Of a DNA stretch of 46,016 nt, positions 1-10,414 are shown piece by piece. The notes beneath the pieces were generated by a model, which ran no database searches, was not told the origin of the DNA, and saw nothing but the letters and a program-made list of their open reading frames with translations. The stretch is taken from contig MU657212.1 in assembly GCA_026770575.1 (NCBI GenBank), positions 51,422 to 97,437 of the forward strand. The letters are read 5' to 3'. The stretch comes from Pelagophyceae sp. CCMP2097 (Eukaryota; Sar; Pelagophyceae). The position numbers and the translations under genes are program-made. Numbering within the stretch: the stretch's first letter is position 1; each line of letters starts with the position of its first letter.

Positions 1-95
1 GATTAGTTAAATAATTTCAATTATTTACGTGGGCATTGCAATGGGATTTGGCTGTATCCTTCGGGTCCTCCGTGTGCCTCCGGCGCGCTCTTGTA
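1..95 (+). repeat. Dispersed repeat, copy 1 (left end)
   Basis: This 95-bp stretch recurs at 22450-22571 (same strand) and, inverted, at 45905-45999 with one mismatch. It starts with an AT-rich part holding a perfect 8-bp inverted repeat, AAATAATT / AATTATTT at 9-16 and 19-26. A GC-rich part ending in GGCGCGCTCTTGTA follows. The other two copies continue at least 18 bp further outward, so this copy is cut by the window edge. The family is not identified. It could be a terminal repeat of a mobile element or a high-copy repeat that broke the assembly. Confidence 0.85.
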
Positions 96-289
96 TTTAA
101 ATTCCAGAGCCACCCATAATTGCGATAAGATGAATCTCGGTTTCGCGCGCGCCCGAACGCGTGGAAACCGCGGCTCGCCCCAGGATGAACCGGGATGGGG
201 CGGCGGCGAGTCACCCCGAATGCGACTCTGAGTCACATTTAAGAAGAAGGTCGGAGGAGGGGCCTTTTGGCCGACGGCGCGGGGGTGCC

Positions 290-2101
290 TCACCGTTTCT
301 CTGCGTTGGCGGCTTGCTTGAGCGCGCGAAGCTGCGCGCGGGCCGCCGGGTCCAACAAAGCGCGGGGCCCATCCCGGGGCTTTGTCGAGCGCGCGGCGAC
401 TCACAAACGCGTCAATGGCGGCGCCGGCGTCGTTGCGGCAGAGCGCTTTGACGGCCCGGTCAAACTTGCGCGGCGCCGAAGCGCGGAGCTGCGGCGCCTC
501 CGCGGCGTCGAGCAGAGCGCGCGACCCGCCGCAGCCGAGCTCAGCCGCCGAAGCGTAGGCCCGCAGCGCGCCCGCGTGGTCGCCGCGCCGCGCGAGCGCT
601 TTCGCCGTGAGCCACGTCGCGCGCGCGCGGAGCGCGTCGCGGCCGTCGCCGCGCGCCGCGAGCGCGCGCGAGCACGACGGCGGCGCGCCGCGCGCGCGGC
701 CCGCGGCCGCGCCGGCGGCGGCGGAGCGCTCGGGCGGCTCGACGTCGCTTCTCGGCGGCTCGTCGAGCGCGGCGAGGGCCGTCCGCAGCGCTTGGAGGGC
801 GGCGGAATCGTCGTCGAGGGCGGCGCAGACGCCGGCGACGTCGCACCACGCCGCCGCGCGCCTGCGCGGGTCCATGCGGTGCTCGAGGCCGTGGTCGACG
901 ACATCCCGTAAATCGCGCAGCGCCTGCGCCTCGCGGCCCGGCACGCGCGCCGCCGCCACGCCGCGCAGGGCGAGCACGCGCTCGCGCAGCGGCGAACCCG
1001 GCGGCGCGTGCGGCTCCGCGCGGTCCTATTAAATGCGGCTCGCGGGATCCTCGAAGCGGGCGCGGGGACTCACGAGGAGCGCGATGATTTCGAGGAGGGC
1101 GTTTGCGTCGTGGGGGGCGTCGTGGGGCGCCGACATTTCGACTTCGATGCCGAGGTCGACGCGCGTCGAGGAAACGGTGACCGTCTGCGGGCCAAAGCCG
1201 CGCGCGCGCCCTTTGGCGTCGGCGTCGAGCGCGGCGGCGAATTTCGTACTGGCGAGGTTGAACAACGTGCCCGGCGCTCGGGGCTCGATTTTCAGCGACT
1301 GCTCCAACGCAGCCGCGGCGTTGAAACGGTCGCCGCGCTGGAGGAGGATGGTGGCCACGTTGTTCAACAGCGGCGCGTTGGGCGCGTAGTCTCTCGCGGG
1401 CGCCGCCTTCAACGCCCGAGCGTAGACGGCCAGAGCGTCGTCGGGCGCGTCGCACTGGTGCAGCGCGTTGCCCAGCGCGTGGAGCGCCCGCGCGTCGTCG
1501 GGCGCGAGGTCGGCTGCCTCGCGCAGAGGGCCGAGGGCCTTGTGCGGCGCTCCGGAAAACGCGAGGAAGCTCCCGGCGTTAATCAGCAGCGCCGCTCGGT
1601 ACGGCGCGTCGTCGGGCGTCGACTCCAAAGCGCGCTCAAACGCCTCCATCGCCAGGCGAGGGCCTACGCCCGGAAAGTCCCCGCACATAAAGGCGCGCGC
1701 GGGTCAAGGGTTTACGCACGCCCTCTTTTGGCGGCTTCAAAGGCGCGGGCGGTCCATCGCTTGGCGGCCTTGGCGGCCTTGGACGTCTCATCGTCGTCCC
1801 CGTCGTCGCCGTCGTCCCCCGAGTCGCTCGACGACCTAGTCGAGCCATGTGGCGCGCGCGGCCAACCCGGATCGGGCGGAGCTTACTCGTCCGTGGGCCA
1901 GGCGTCGCCCTCGTAGAAGCGGTCGTCGTCGTCGTAGTCCGCGTCGGACATCCAGCCGGGGCCCGGCGCCGAGGCGGGGAAGTCGTCGTCGTCGTCGCCG
2001 CCGCCGCCTCTCAATACGAGGCCTGTCTTAAAAAGCCGAGGGCGGCCCGGGCGCAGCGAGTCGACCATCCAGCACCCAACGAGCGCGATGGAGCGCTTCA
2101 T
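290..2101 (-). CDS. TPR-repeat protein with acidic N-terminal region
   Basis: Five exons give a predicted 527-residue protein: 2101-1887, 1835-1720, 1663-1074, 1025-405 and 331-290. Splice phases agree at every join. The introns are 51, 56, 48 and 73 nt; the 48-nt one (1026-1073) carries two tandem in-frame stops and is GTGAGT...TAATAG, so it must be removed. The start ATG at 2101 is the first Met before continuous coding sequence. The first 95 or so residues are low-complexity and very acidic (runs of Asp). Residues about 120-270 hold at least three clear tetratricopeptide repeats (for example ARALHALGNALHQCDAPDDA), and the C-terminal half continues as helical Ala-rich TPR-like sequence. TPR arrays are protein-binding scaffolds; the partner is unknown. 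The cyclophilin-like gene is divergent, 205 bp away. The last 14 codons after the 73-nt intron are the least certain part. Confidence 0.75.
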
Positions 2102-2306
2102 GATCGCCCCCCGCGGCCCGCGCGCGTGGGCGCAGAAGAAAGAAGCTGCGTGAAACACCCGCGAGTGGCGGAATCGCTGAACAAGGGCAAGCCTAAATTT
2201 GCAAGATCTAGAGGGCCAGAGGGCCAGAGGGTCCGAGGGGTGCTCCGGATCGCAGCGGCCTATACTTCCTCGGCCCGCGCCCCCGGACCGCGCCGCACCC
2301 CGCAGC
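2102..2306. promoter_or_regulatory. Shared upstream region of divergent TPR and cyclophilin genes
   Basis: Only 205 bp separate the two divergent start codons, so any promoter must be shared. The region contains a short tandem GAGGGCCA/GAGGGTCC repeat at about 2210-2237. I see no clear TATA box. Confidence 0.35.
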
Positions 2307-3210
2307 ATGAACTCGCTTCTGCGCGCCGCCGCGGCCGACGGCTTGAAGGGGCGGGGTCGGCGAGCCGTCGTCGCCACAGCGCGACGAATGGCCGGCTCGC
2401 ACAACCGTAAACGCCCCGCGTCCCCCCCCGCGGGCCTATTGCGCTCGAGGGATAGAGCGCTCGGACGCGCTTGGAAAGCGTGGCGACGGCTTTTTTGACG
2501 GCGGCTGGTAGGCGGCTGGTACAAGGCGTACCGCGAGAACCCTCAAGCGTTTGACAAGCACACCACTCTGGAGGCGTACGACTTTGCGATGGCGCCAGAG
2601 GCGGTGCGCCTGAAGCGGACGCGGTGTTTTTTCGATTTGAAGATTGACGAAGACGCGTTCGGCCGCGTCGAGTTTGAGCTCCTCGACGAAATCTTGCCTC
2701 GGACGGTGGAAAACTTCAAGCTCCTCTGCGGCAGTAAGGCGCCCTCGGGCTTCACCTACCAGGGCTCGCCCTTTGTCTCAAAGCTTTTAAAGGATGTGGA
2801 GATCCTCGGTGGCACGATGATCCAAAAGGACTGGCGAGACCGCGACGTCAAGACGACGCACTCCGCGTTTGAAGACCGCTACATCCACGACGAGGGCTTC
2901 TTCGTGCCCCACTCGGAAGCCGGCCTCATCTCCATGGCGAGCACGGGGTTAGACACGAACGGAAGCACGTTTTACATCACCATGGCAACGGTGCGCTTGC
3001 GCAGACGCGGCGGCCCGAGGGCCCGCCCCGCGTTGACCCGCCGCGGTGCCGGACGCCGAAACTCAGGCGACGCACCTTGACGGCCGCTGCACGGCCTTTG
3101 GCCGCATCACCAAAGGCTTCGATCTCGTGCAGCATCTCAACGACACGCTCTACACGCAGAAGCAGCGGCCCGTCAAGCAGGTCACCATCGCCAAGTGCGG
3201 CGTGCTGTGA
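2307..3210 (+). CDS. Cyclophilin-type peptidyl-prolyl isomerase-like protein (probably catalytically weakened)
   Basis: Three exons (2307-2406, 2512-2990, 3067-3210; introns 105 and 76 nt) join in phase to 240 residues. After a basic extension of about 60 residues comes a cyclophilin fold: FFDLKID...GRVEFELLDEILPRTVENFKLLCG, then GGTMI, FEDR, GLISMASTGLDTNGSTFYIT, LDGRCTAFGRI and a closing VTIAKCGVL. Cyclophilins isomerise Xaa-Pro bonds. Compared with human CypA, several active-site positions differ: the His-Arg of FHRI is Phe-Val-Ser-Lys, Gln of QGG is Leu, Trp of WLDGK is His, and His of DGKH is Cys. The Phe of STFYI is kept. The protein is therefore likely a weak or inactive isomerase acting as a binding module. 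The N-terminal exon and the 105-nt intron rest on phase agreement only. Organelle targeting by the basic N-terminus is possible. Confidence 0.8.
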
Positions 3211-3406
3211 GCCCAAAAGGGCGCGCGGCAAAGGCCGCTGCCGCGGAAAAGCGAGTTTTAAACACGGCGACCCGCAGAATTAACAACGCGGCTCACCAGC
3301 GGGCGCCGACACACGCGCGCGGGCACCGGCTGCGGAGTGTGAGACCCTTGCGGTGGTCCGGCGACGCGCGCGCTCGGCCGTAGCGCGCGGTTCCCGCGGC
3401 GCGGCG

Positions 3407-3934
3407 CTAGCCGCGCTTGGCCTTGTCGAGCGCGCCCCCACCGAACATTAAGTGCATGTCCTCGAGCTGGCCCTTTAGAGCCGTGTTTTCGTTTAGGAGC
3501 CGTAGATATTCATCCGCCTGGGCCTGGGCCTGCGCTTGCAGCGTTTTTACGTCGGACTCTTGTTTGCGGCCCAGGTCGCCGTTGAGCGCGAGCGAGACCT
3601 CGAGGCCGCGCGCGTACGCTTTGGAGGCTTTCTTAAAGTCCTTCAAGCATGCGTGCGCCTTGGCCTGCCGCGCCCAGGCCTTTGGCCATTCCGGCGCGAG
3701 GAGAACGGCCTCGCTCGCGTCTGCCAAAGCGTCGTCGAAGAGGTCCAGCGCGACGAGGGCCGCGGAGCGGTTCGAGAGCAGCTTGGCGCGCTCGAACTTT
3801 TGAGAAGTGCCGCTGCAGCGCTCCAACCCTGCGGTGTAGTGCTTCACGGCGTCGGCGTACCCCTCGTCCTTGAACGCGGCGTTGCCGAGGTCCCGCGCGT
3901 CGTCGCTCCGCCAGAGACGGCCCAGGAAGGACAT
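3407..3934 (-). CDS. Small TPR co-chaperone-like protein
   Basis: A single uninterrupted ORF of 175 residues with ATG at 3934 and TAG at 3407. Residues about 12-125 form three TPR units: DLGNAAFKDEGYADAVKHY, then AKLLSNRSAALVALDLFDDA, then PKAWARQAKAHACLKDFKKA. The spacing matches the three-TPR clamp of Hsp70/Hsp90 co-chaperones such as STI1, TTC and SGT. The C-terminal 50 residues are a Gln/Ala-rich coiled coil (KTLQAQAQAQADEYLRLL). A chaperone-tail-binding role is inferred from that layout; I did not verify the Lys/Arg clamp residues. The next gene diverges only 175 bp away, across a GAGAGAGAGATC repeat at 3990-4031. Confidence 0.8.
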   Translation of the reverse strand: MSFLGRLWRSDDARDLGNAAFKDEGYADAVKHYTAGLERCSGTSQKFERAKLLSNRSAALVALDLFDDALADASEAVLLAPEWPKAWARQAKAHACLKDFKKASKAYARGLEVSLALNGDLGRKQESDVKTLQAQAQAQADEYLRLLNENTALKGQLEDMHLMFGGGALDKAKRG

Positions 3935-4109
3935 TGGGACCGCGGCCGCCCAAGGCCCACGGCCCGCTGAACTCGGGCATCAAACTTCAGAGAGAGAGAG
4001 ATCGCCAAAAAAAACGGAGAGAGAGATCTCCGTAGAAGCTTCCGGTTGGCTGCCCGTCGGCGTCGGAGGCAGGCACCGTCTGCCGCCAGGGAGGCCCCTC
4101 GAGGCAGTC

Positions 4110-6591
4110 ATGAGCGTCAAGGTTGCACCCGAGATCCACAGCGTGTTCCAGCTGGTCGTGTCCACGCGCCTGCCGACACTGGAATCGCCGCCCTTTTCCA
4201 TTCGCGACCTCCTCGACCCCTGCTCGACGCTCTCGCTCGAGCGTGCCTGCGTCGCGGTCGACGACGCCGCCGCCGCGTTCTCGGCCGCCACGCAGCGCGA
4301 GGCCCGCGAGGCCGGTGCGTCCGCGGCGACGCGCGACCGACGCCCCGGGGGACGCGCGAGCCTGCGACCGACGCCCCGGGAGGCGCCGTGCCGCCCAAAA
4401 GAGACGCGCACCGCGCGGCCCAAAGAGACGCGCGCCGTGCCGCTAGGGGACTCGGCGCGGTGCGTTGGCAGCGCGCAGGGCGTGGCGGCGGCGGCAGCCG
4501 CCGCCGCCGCCGCGCTGTTCCCGGTCGCGGCGAGCGTGTACGCGGCGGACGAGCCGCGGTGCTGCGCGGTGGGCGTCGTCGAGGCCGCGTGGGCGTCGGC
4601 GCTCGAGGGCGAGGCCAAGCCCTCGCCCTGGCGGCTCACGGGGTCGAAGCGGACGAGCGCCGACGTTTTGGAGTTCCACGCGTGCATGCTCCTCGCGACG
4701 GCGGCCGTTGCGCACCAGCTCGCCGCGCTCCGCCTCTGCGATGCCCCGGCGGCCGCGGACGAAGTCCACGTCGCGGCGGCGCGGGAGCTGCGCAGCGCCG
4801 CGGGCCTTTGGGACTGCCTTGCCGGCCGCGGCTTTGACGCGCGCGGCCTCTTCGGCCGGCGCGAGAAGGACGCATCGTGCAAGGCGCCACCCGAGCTCCG
4901 CGTCGTCGTCTGCGCGGCGCTCCGCGATGCCGCGCTCGGCGCCGCCGGCCGCCTGGCCGCAGCCAAGGCCGTGGCAGCGTCGCCGCCGAGCCTCGTCGCG
5001 CGCCTCGCCGACGGCGCCGCGGCGCGCGAGCGGGCCGCGCACGCCGCGCTCGCCGCCGCGCCGCGCGTCGACGCGGGCCTCGCGGCCGCCGTCGGCCTCT
5101 GCGCGCTCGGAGGCGCCGCCGCCGCCGATGTCATTCGCCGCGCCCGCATTCCGACCCTTTTCGACCGATGATGGGTTGTGACCGACGACGAGAGCGCGCC
5201 GCCGACGCGGCGCTCCGCAGGCCTTCCGCGCCGTCGACGCGCGGACGCGCGACGACGTCGGCACCGCCATCGGCTGGGCGCGGCGCGCGGCCGCGCGCGC
5301 ACGCCTCGGCGCCGACGCCGGCCGCGCGGGCGCGCCCAAGCCGCGCGGCCCCCCCGACGGCGACGCGCCGCTGCGCGCGCAGGCTTTGCGCGCGCCGCCC
5401 GCGATCCGCAAGGGCCTAGTCGACGCCGCGGTGGCGCTTCAGCGCCTCGTCGACGAGTTTGAGAAGGAAAACGCCAAAGTCTACTTCCTCCGCGAGGCCG
5501 ACCTGCCCGAGCTCCTCGCGCACATTGCGGCCCCGCTCGAGTGAGACGCGCGGTCGTCGACACTCTGCGCGCGATGCTTGAAACGCAGGATCGCGCGGCC
5601 GACGGTTTTCGTATTCGAGGTCGCGGTCTACGGCCTGCGCGACGTCGAACAAGAGGCCGCCGACGCCGCCGACGTCGCCGGCGAGGCCCTCGCGCAGCAG
5701 CTCTCGCTCCGGGCCCTCGAGCACGAGCTCGACGCGCTCCGGCAGCGCGACGCGGCCGCGGCGGCGACCGCGGCGGCCCGGGCCGTGGACGAAGCCACGG
5801 CCGCGGCGGCGGCGGCCGTCGCCGCGGACGAAGCGGCGGCGTGGGCCGCAGACGAAGCGGCGACGGCCGCTGTGGACAAGGCGGCGCGGGCTGACGAGGC
5901 GGCTGCGCGGGCCTCTGCGGCCACGGCGTCGCGGGCGCCGCGGGTGCCGCCACCACGGCCGCCGCCGCCGCCACCACGGCCACCGCCGCCGCCACTGCGG
6001 CCACCGCAGTGTCGGGCGGCCGGGCAGGGCGACCAGGAGTGGGTCGTCGTCGACGCGCAGGCCTCCGAGTGGGACGACGCACGCCGCGACGCGGACACCG
6101 CGGCCGCCGAGGACGAGGCCCGACAATTCAACGAAGATGGGGGCGGGTCTGGCTTTGCCGCGCCAAAGGACGCGCCCGTCAAGGAGGAGTTTTGGCCCTG
6201 CGAGGCGTGCACGTTCAACAACCCGCTCGACGCGGCCGCGTGCGCCATGTGCGCGCGCGCGCGGCCGCCGTCGGCCGCCGAGGCGCGGGCCGCCGAGGCA
6301 CACGTCGCCGAGGCGCGGGCCGCCGAAGCCTGCGCCGCCGAGGCGACTGCCGCCGAGGCGTTTGCGCGAGAGGCGCGCGCCGCGGCCGATGCGGAGCTGG
6401 CGGCGGCGCTCCTCGCGGATGACGCCCACGAGAGGCGCCGCGCCGTCGAGTGGGACGCGCGCCGGGCCGCCGAGTGCGCGCGGCGCCTCGACGCCGACGA
6501 CGCCGCGGAAGCCGCGCGCCTCGACGCCGAGTCGCTCGCGCTCGCACAGCGCCTCGCCGATCTCTCCGACGACGCACCGTCGCGCGCATGA
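4110..6591 (+). CDS. BRO1-domain protein with proline-rich linker and C-terminal NZF zinc finger
   Basis: Four exons (4110-4314, 4447-5129, 5221-5540, 5589-6591; introns 132, 91 and 48 nt) give a 736-residue frame. The first two thirds look like a BRO1 domain, the banana-shaped helical fold of ALIX and Rim20 that binds ESCRT-III. Signs are the ELRSAAGLWDCL and LVARLADGAAARERA helices, VGTAIGWARRA, and the terminal EKENAKVYFLREADLPELL, which matches the BRO1 end signature. An Ala-rich coiled coil and a run of polyproline (near 5940-6010) follow, as in ALIX. At nt 6193-6260 there is a RanBP2/NZF finger, WPCEACTFNN...CAMC, with C-x2-C-x10-C-x2-C spacing and the Thr-Phe/Met signature of ubiquitin-binding NZFs. 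The C-terminus is charged Ala/Asp/Glu coiled coil. The GTCATT donor at 5130 is non-consensus, so that join is least sure. A role in ubiquitin-dependent endosomal sorting is inferred. Confidence 0.7.
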
Positions 6592-6987
6592 CAAGCCGCC
6601 GACGTGATGCGTCGAAGAGGGCTGCGTGAGAAGCAACCCCCGAAGCGACGAGGGCTGCACATCTATCCTAAATGAGATCGACGCGGATACATACCGGGCG
6701 AGGAGCGCAGGCGCCCGCCGTGCCCGGAAGGACCATACCAAAGGACCAAAGCAACACTGTGCTCGCTGTGCTGTGAGGCTCCAAGAGGAATTCCTAGAAT
6801 CGTTTTGCGCTTTAAAAAAAACTCAGTTTATTTTTTCGAGTTTTAACGAAAATTTTGTCAAAACCCGAAAATGGCGATTCTCTTTTTCAGAGTGAAGAAC
6901 CCCGGGTCGCAAGAATTTCCTTCGGGCTTGACCGCACTGCCACACAAATCCGATCTGCAGGAATCTGCCGAGAAGGGGGCCTTTAGG
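6592..6987. other. Intergenic, no gene seen
   Basis: 396 bp between two same-strand genes. From about 6780 it becomes AT-rich, with A and T runs that may include the BRO1-gene 3-prime end and the next promoter. It contains one copy of the palindrome AGGAATTCCT at 6786-6795. No ORF with coding character was found. Confidence 0.5.
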
Positions 6988-9855
6988 ATGCGGTCGGTCT
7001 CGGCGGCCGTAATCGCGTCGGTCTTGCGCGCGGCGGCGCAGCCCTGCGACGGCATCCCCGCGACGCTCACTTTGGACTGGACGGCAGAGGGTGGAAAGCG
7101 CGCCAAGGAAGCTACGGCCCAGCTCGTGAGCCGCCCGCGCGGCCGGCGCGCGCCCGACGGCCGGCGCAGGTCTCGGCGGCGACGGACGAGGCGCAGCTCG
7201 ACGCGTCGACCGGTGACGCGACGTGTTACGCCGACCACTTCCAAGGCGGCGACGACTCGGACCGCTTCATATCCGTGCGTCGCCGGCCGGCGCAGCCCCG
7301 ACTGCCGGCGCCGACGGGCCGGCGCTAGGTCTGCCGATACTGCCTGGCGCGTGGCGCGTACGACCTCTTGCTGCGCGACTCTTGGGGCGACGGCTGGGGC
7401 AGCGGGACGTACGCGCTCGAGATCCAGGGCTGCGAAACGCTGGCGGGCGCGCTGCCGTGTGGGAACCCGTGCCGGCCCTGCAAGTCCGGCTGCGGCATCT
7501 CTTCGGCGATGCCGTTCTTCGCAGAGGACCAACCGTCCAGCGCCCCGACGCGCGTGGGCGACACGGTCCGCGTCTACCTCGACGTCGACTGGGGCTCCTC
7601 GACGGACGCCGCCAAGCTCGCGGCCACCGTATCGCTCGAGCGGAAATCGGACGGCGCCGCGCTATTCCCGTGGTCGCTGAGCTACGACGGTGAGCCTCGC
7701 GTCCGACAAAGTCGCAAACCTCAAACGTCCGACAAACCTCAAACGGGCACGCTTGTAGGCATCGACGAGGTGGACGACGATTCTACTTTGCCCTGCGCCC
7801 GCGTATTGGCCTGGTCCTTGAAGGCGGCGAATTCTGTGCGCGCGGCGTACGACGTTCCCCCGGGCGCGTACTACTCCATGGTCCTGCGCGGCGGCAAATC
7901 GGGCTGGGGCGGCGCAGTGGCCACGGCGCAAGACGGTTACGACGCTCCGTTCGTTTTCGGCACTGTAATCGCCGGGCAAGGGACTGCGGTTTATGACTTT
8001 GACGTGACGCACGGCGTCCCGTCCGCGGCGCCGACGCTCTTGCTCGGAAACGTCGACATCGAGCTCGAGCTCGACTGGACGGCGACGGCGGCGCAGACCG
8101 ATGGCGCCGGCGCAAAGCTCTACCGCGTCGACGGGCCGCCCATGCTCCACAAGTCTCGCGCAGCGTCCCCGCTCAGCTTGGCACCTTTGGCCCGAGCCGA
8201 GCCCGCGCCAGGTACGCGGTCGACGGTGCGGCGACGGGCGGCCTCCCGCACGAGTTCGCCTCGCCGACGCTTTACGCTGAGCAGTACCTCGTCGCGCTCG
8301 CGCCGTTCGACTCGCTCTCGCACGCGCCAGCGCCGCCGTTCTTCGCGGCCGTAAAAGGCTCGCGGGCGTCGCGCAACTACTTTGTGCGCGAGGGAACCGT
8401 CGTCGTCCGGCTCTACTGCTGGACGGCGGGCTGGCCCAGGGGCGCCGCGTTTCGTCTACTTCGCGCCTCGGATGGCGCCGTGCTGGCGGCGGGCGCCGCC
8501 GAAGGGTGCCGCGGCGCCGCGACGTCCGTCGACGTCGCCGTGACCGTCGACGCGGCGCCGACGGCCGCGCCGACGGCGCTCCCGTCGGTGGTGCCGACGC
8601 TGAAACTGAAACCCGTGCCGCGGCCCACGGCTCGGCCAACGCCCAAGCCTCGGCCCACGGCGCGGCCGACGCTGGCGCCGGGCGCCTCGGCTGCACCGTC
8701 GCGCGCGCCGATGGCAGCTCCGACCCCCGACCCCACGACGAGCCCGGTGCCGACCGCGGGCTTGACCGCCGCGTCTTCGAAGATTCGTGCGCGTCGACGC
8801 CGTCACGCAGCGTCTGCAGGCCCGGCGCCGCCGCCGAGCCCCGCGCCGAGCCGCGTACCGAGCCCTGAGCCGCCGGTGCCGGGCCCGACGCCGGCGCCGC
8901 GCGCGCCATCGCCGAGGCCGACGCTCGGGCCGGGCGCGTCGGAGTCCAAGGGCGGCAGCTCGGACCTCGTCTCCGTGGCGCTCATCGTCGCCGTCGCCAT
9001 CATCGGCTGCATCGCTTGCGCGTCGTTAGCCGTAAAGCCCGCGTCGGCCGTCGGCAAACCCGACGGCAAACGTCGGACTGCCACAGTCGCGACGTCGCCG
9101 TCGCCGTCGAGAGGAGGGCTCTGGTGCGCCGGGGGGGGGGGGGTTGCGCGGCGCTCCCGGAGTCCTGCGGCGTCCCATTTCGACTTTGCGAGGTGGCGGC
9201 GGCGGTGCTCGGCCGGCGCGGCGACGACTTTGACGCGTCGGCGTTTGAGGGCGCCGCGCGCCGCGCCGTCGATGAAGCGCTGAATCCGCTGACGCGCGGC
9301 GCGCGGTCGACGGCACAGGCGGATTCGACGGCGCGCGAGGAGCGAGTGCGCTTCACCGACAGCCGCGGCGACGACGCCGACGTCGACCAAGGGCGCGAGA
9401 GCGAAGTCGACGTCTACCTTGGCAACGTCTACGTCGGGCACAATAGCGCCGTTGTCGACCTCGAGTACCCGGGCCCGCCTCCCTACCCCGGCCCACCTCC
9501 CGTTTCGCCGCCGCCTCGGCGCGGCGGCCAAGTCGAATTCGGCCGCCGCAACCCGCGGCCGCAAAAGCCGCCGCAGAAAAAGCGCGACCGCCTCCCACCG
9601 CCCGCCGCGCCGACCGAGCGCACGCACGACCTTCTCGGTGCGTCCGCCCCGCGCAGACGCCGCGCCTCGCAGACGCCGCGCCTCGCAGCCGTTTCGTCTG
9701 CAGGCATGGGCGGCTTGCCGCTCGACTCTGCGCTTCGGCCTCCGCCGTCGACGCTTTCACCGCCCACCGCGAAACAGCCGCCCGGGCCCGCGCCGCCCGG
9801 GAAGAAATGGCGGGCGTCGGCCGGGGACTGGGAGGACTGCCTCTCCGTTCTGTGA
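6988..9855 (+). CDS. Secreted/type I membrane protein with DSWGDGW motif, Pro-Thr-rich stalk and cytoplasmic tail
   Basis: Best model: exons 6988-7125, 7170-7274, 7329-7689, 7759-8152, 8212-about 9123, then a second frame to 9855 with a probable in-frame intron 9638-9688. A signal peptide (MRSVSAAVIASVLRAAA) leads into repeated beta-strand sequence. This includes YDLLLRDSWGDGWGSGTY, a motif common in extracellular algal and bacterial proteins, a CGNPCRPCKSGC cysteine cluster, and two related LDWTA units. From about 8550 the chain is low complexity with PRPTARPTPKPRPTARPT-type repeats. One hydrophobic segment follows at about 8965-9040 (LVSVALIVAVAIIGCIACASL), then a Pro-rich, basic tail. I infer a cell-surface receptor or wall-anchoring protein. 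The frame changes by one at a run of 13 G (9131-9143). No intron fits there by phase, so a homopolymer length error or real indel is likely. No enzyme domain is seen. Confidence 0.6.
9131..9143 (+). repeat. 13-nt G homopolymer at a reading-frame break
   Basis: Thirteen consecutive G lie inside the membrane-protein gene. Upstream coding uses one frame and downstream coding uses another. One extra base, or two fewer, would join them into one reading frame. Confidence 0.8.
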
Positions 9856-10414
9856 AGACAAACTCCCGGCGCGCCCCGGCAACTTCGAGCCTCAGCGTCG
9901 CGCTCTCAGACTACTCGCATCGCTTCCAACTCGTGGTCCTCGGTCTGGTACGAGTCACGGTCCTCGGCGGCCTGGTATGAATTAACGGCGGCGTTCGTGC
10001 TTGCGGGGATAGTCGCTGCGTCGGGTCGGTCGACGGACGCTTCCCGCGGTCATCGTCGACGCGAGCGGCGCCGAGGTGGCCGATGTCGAGCGTCGATGTG
10101 CCCCGAAGCAGTAAGTTTGCTGCGAAGAGGACAGCCCCTCGGTCCGCAAGCGCCTTGAATCACCGACACAGCGGCTCAAGGCCCGCCGCCGCGGCCGCGC
10201 CGCCGAGGCCGAGCACGGAGGCCTGACTGCTTCCACGTCGGAGAGGTCGCACGGCCGCCGCCTCGACGACGACCTCCACGAGCTGCCGGCGGCGGCCGCG
10301 GACGTCGGAGCGTTTGGCTGCCGGCGACGGCGCGTGTTGCGGCGCCGCGCGAGATCCCGAGGTGCGCGGCCCTTCTCGAGCGCCCGCGAGCCGCGCGGGC
10401 CCTGGCTGCGCTTG
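9856..10414. other. Convergent intergenic region, no supported gene
   Basis: 559 bp between convergent genes. It is GC-rich and has short coding-like patches on the + strand, including a strong GTAAGT donor-like site at 10111 and ACACAG at about 10171. I could not join these into a convincing gene. A small unrecognised gene or 3-prime UTRs remain possible. Confidence 0.35.

Noticed and set aside
290..2101. TPR gene as a pseudogene because of the in-frame TAA TAG at 1026-1031
   Set aside because: The stops lie in a 48-nt segment with GTGAGT and TAATAG ends whose removal keeps the frame and the TPR pattern, so it is an intron.
3980..6082. 700-codon minus-strand frame opposite the BRO1 gene
   Set aside because: It is almost entirely Arg, Ala and Pro, typical of an antisense shadow; the + strand carries BRO1 and zinc-finger motifs.
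7662..8909. 415-codon minus-strand frame opposite the membrane-protein gene
   Set aside because: Low-complexity Arg/Ala composition and no motif; it is the complement of the Pro/Thr-rich stalk.
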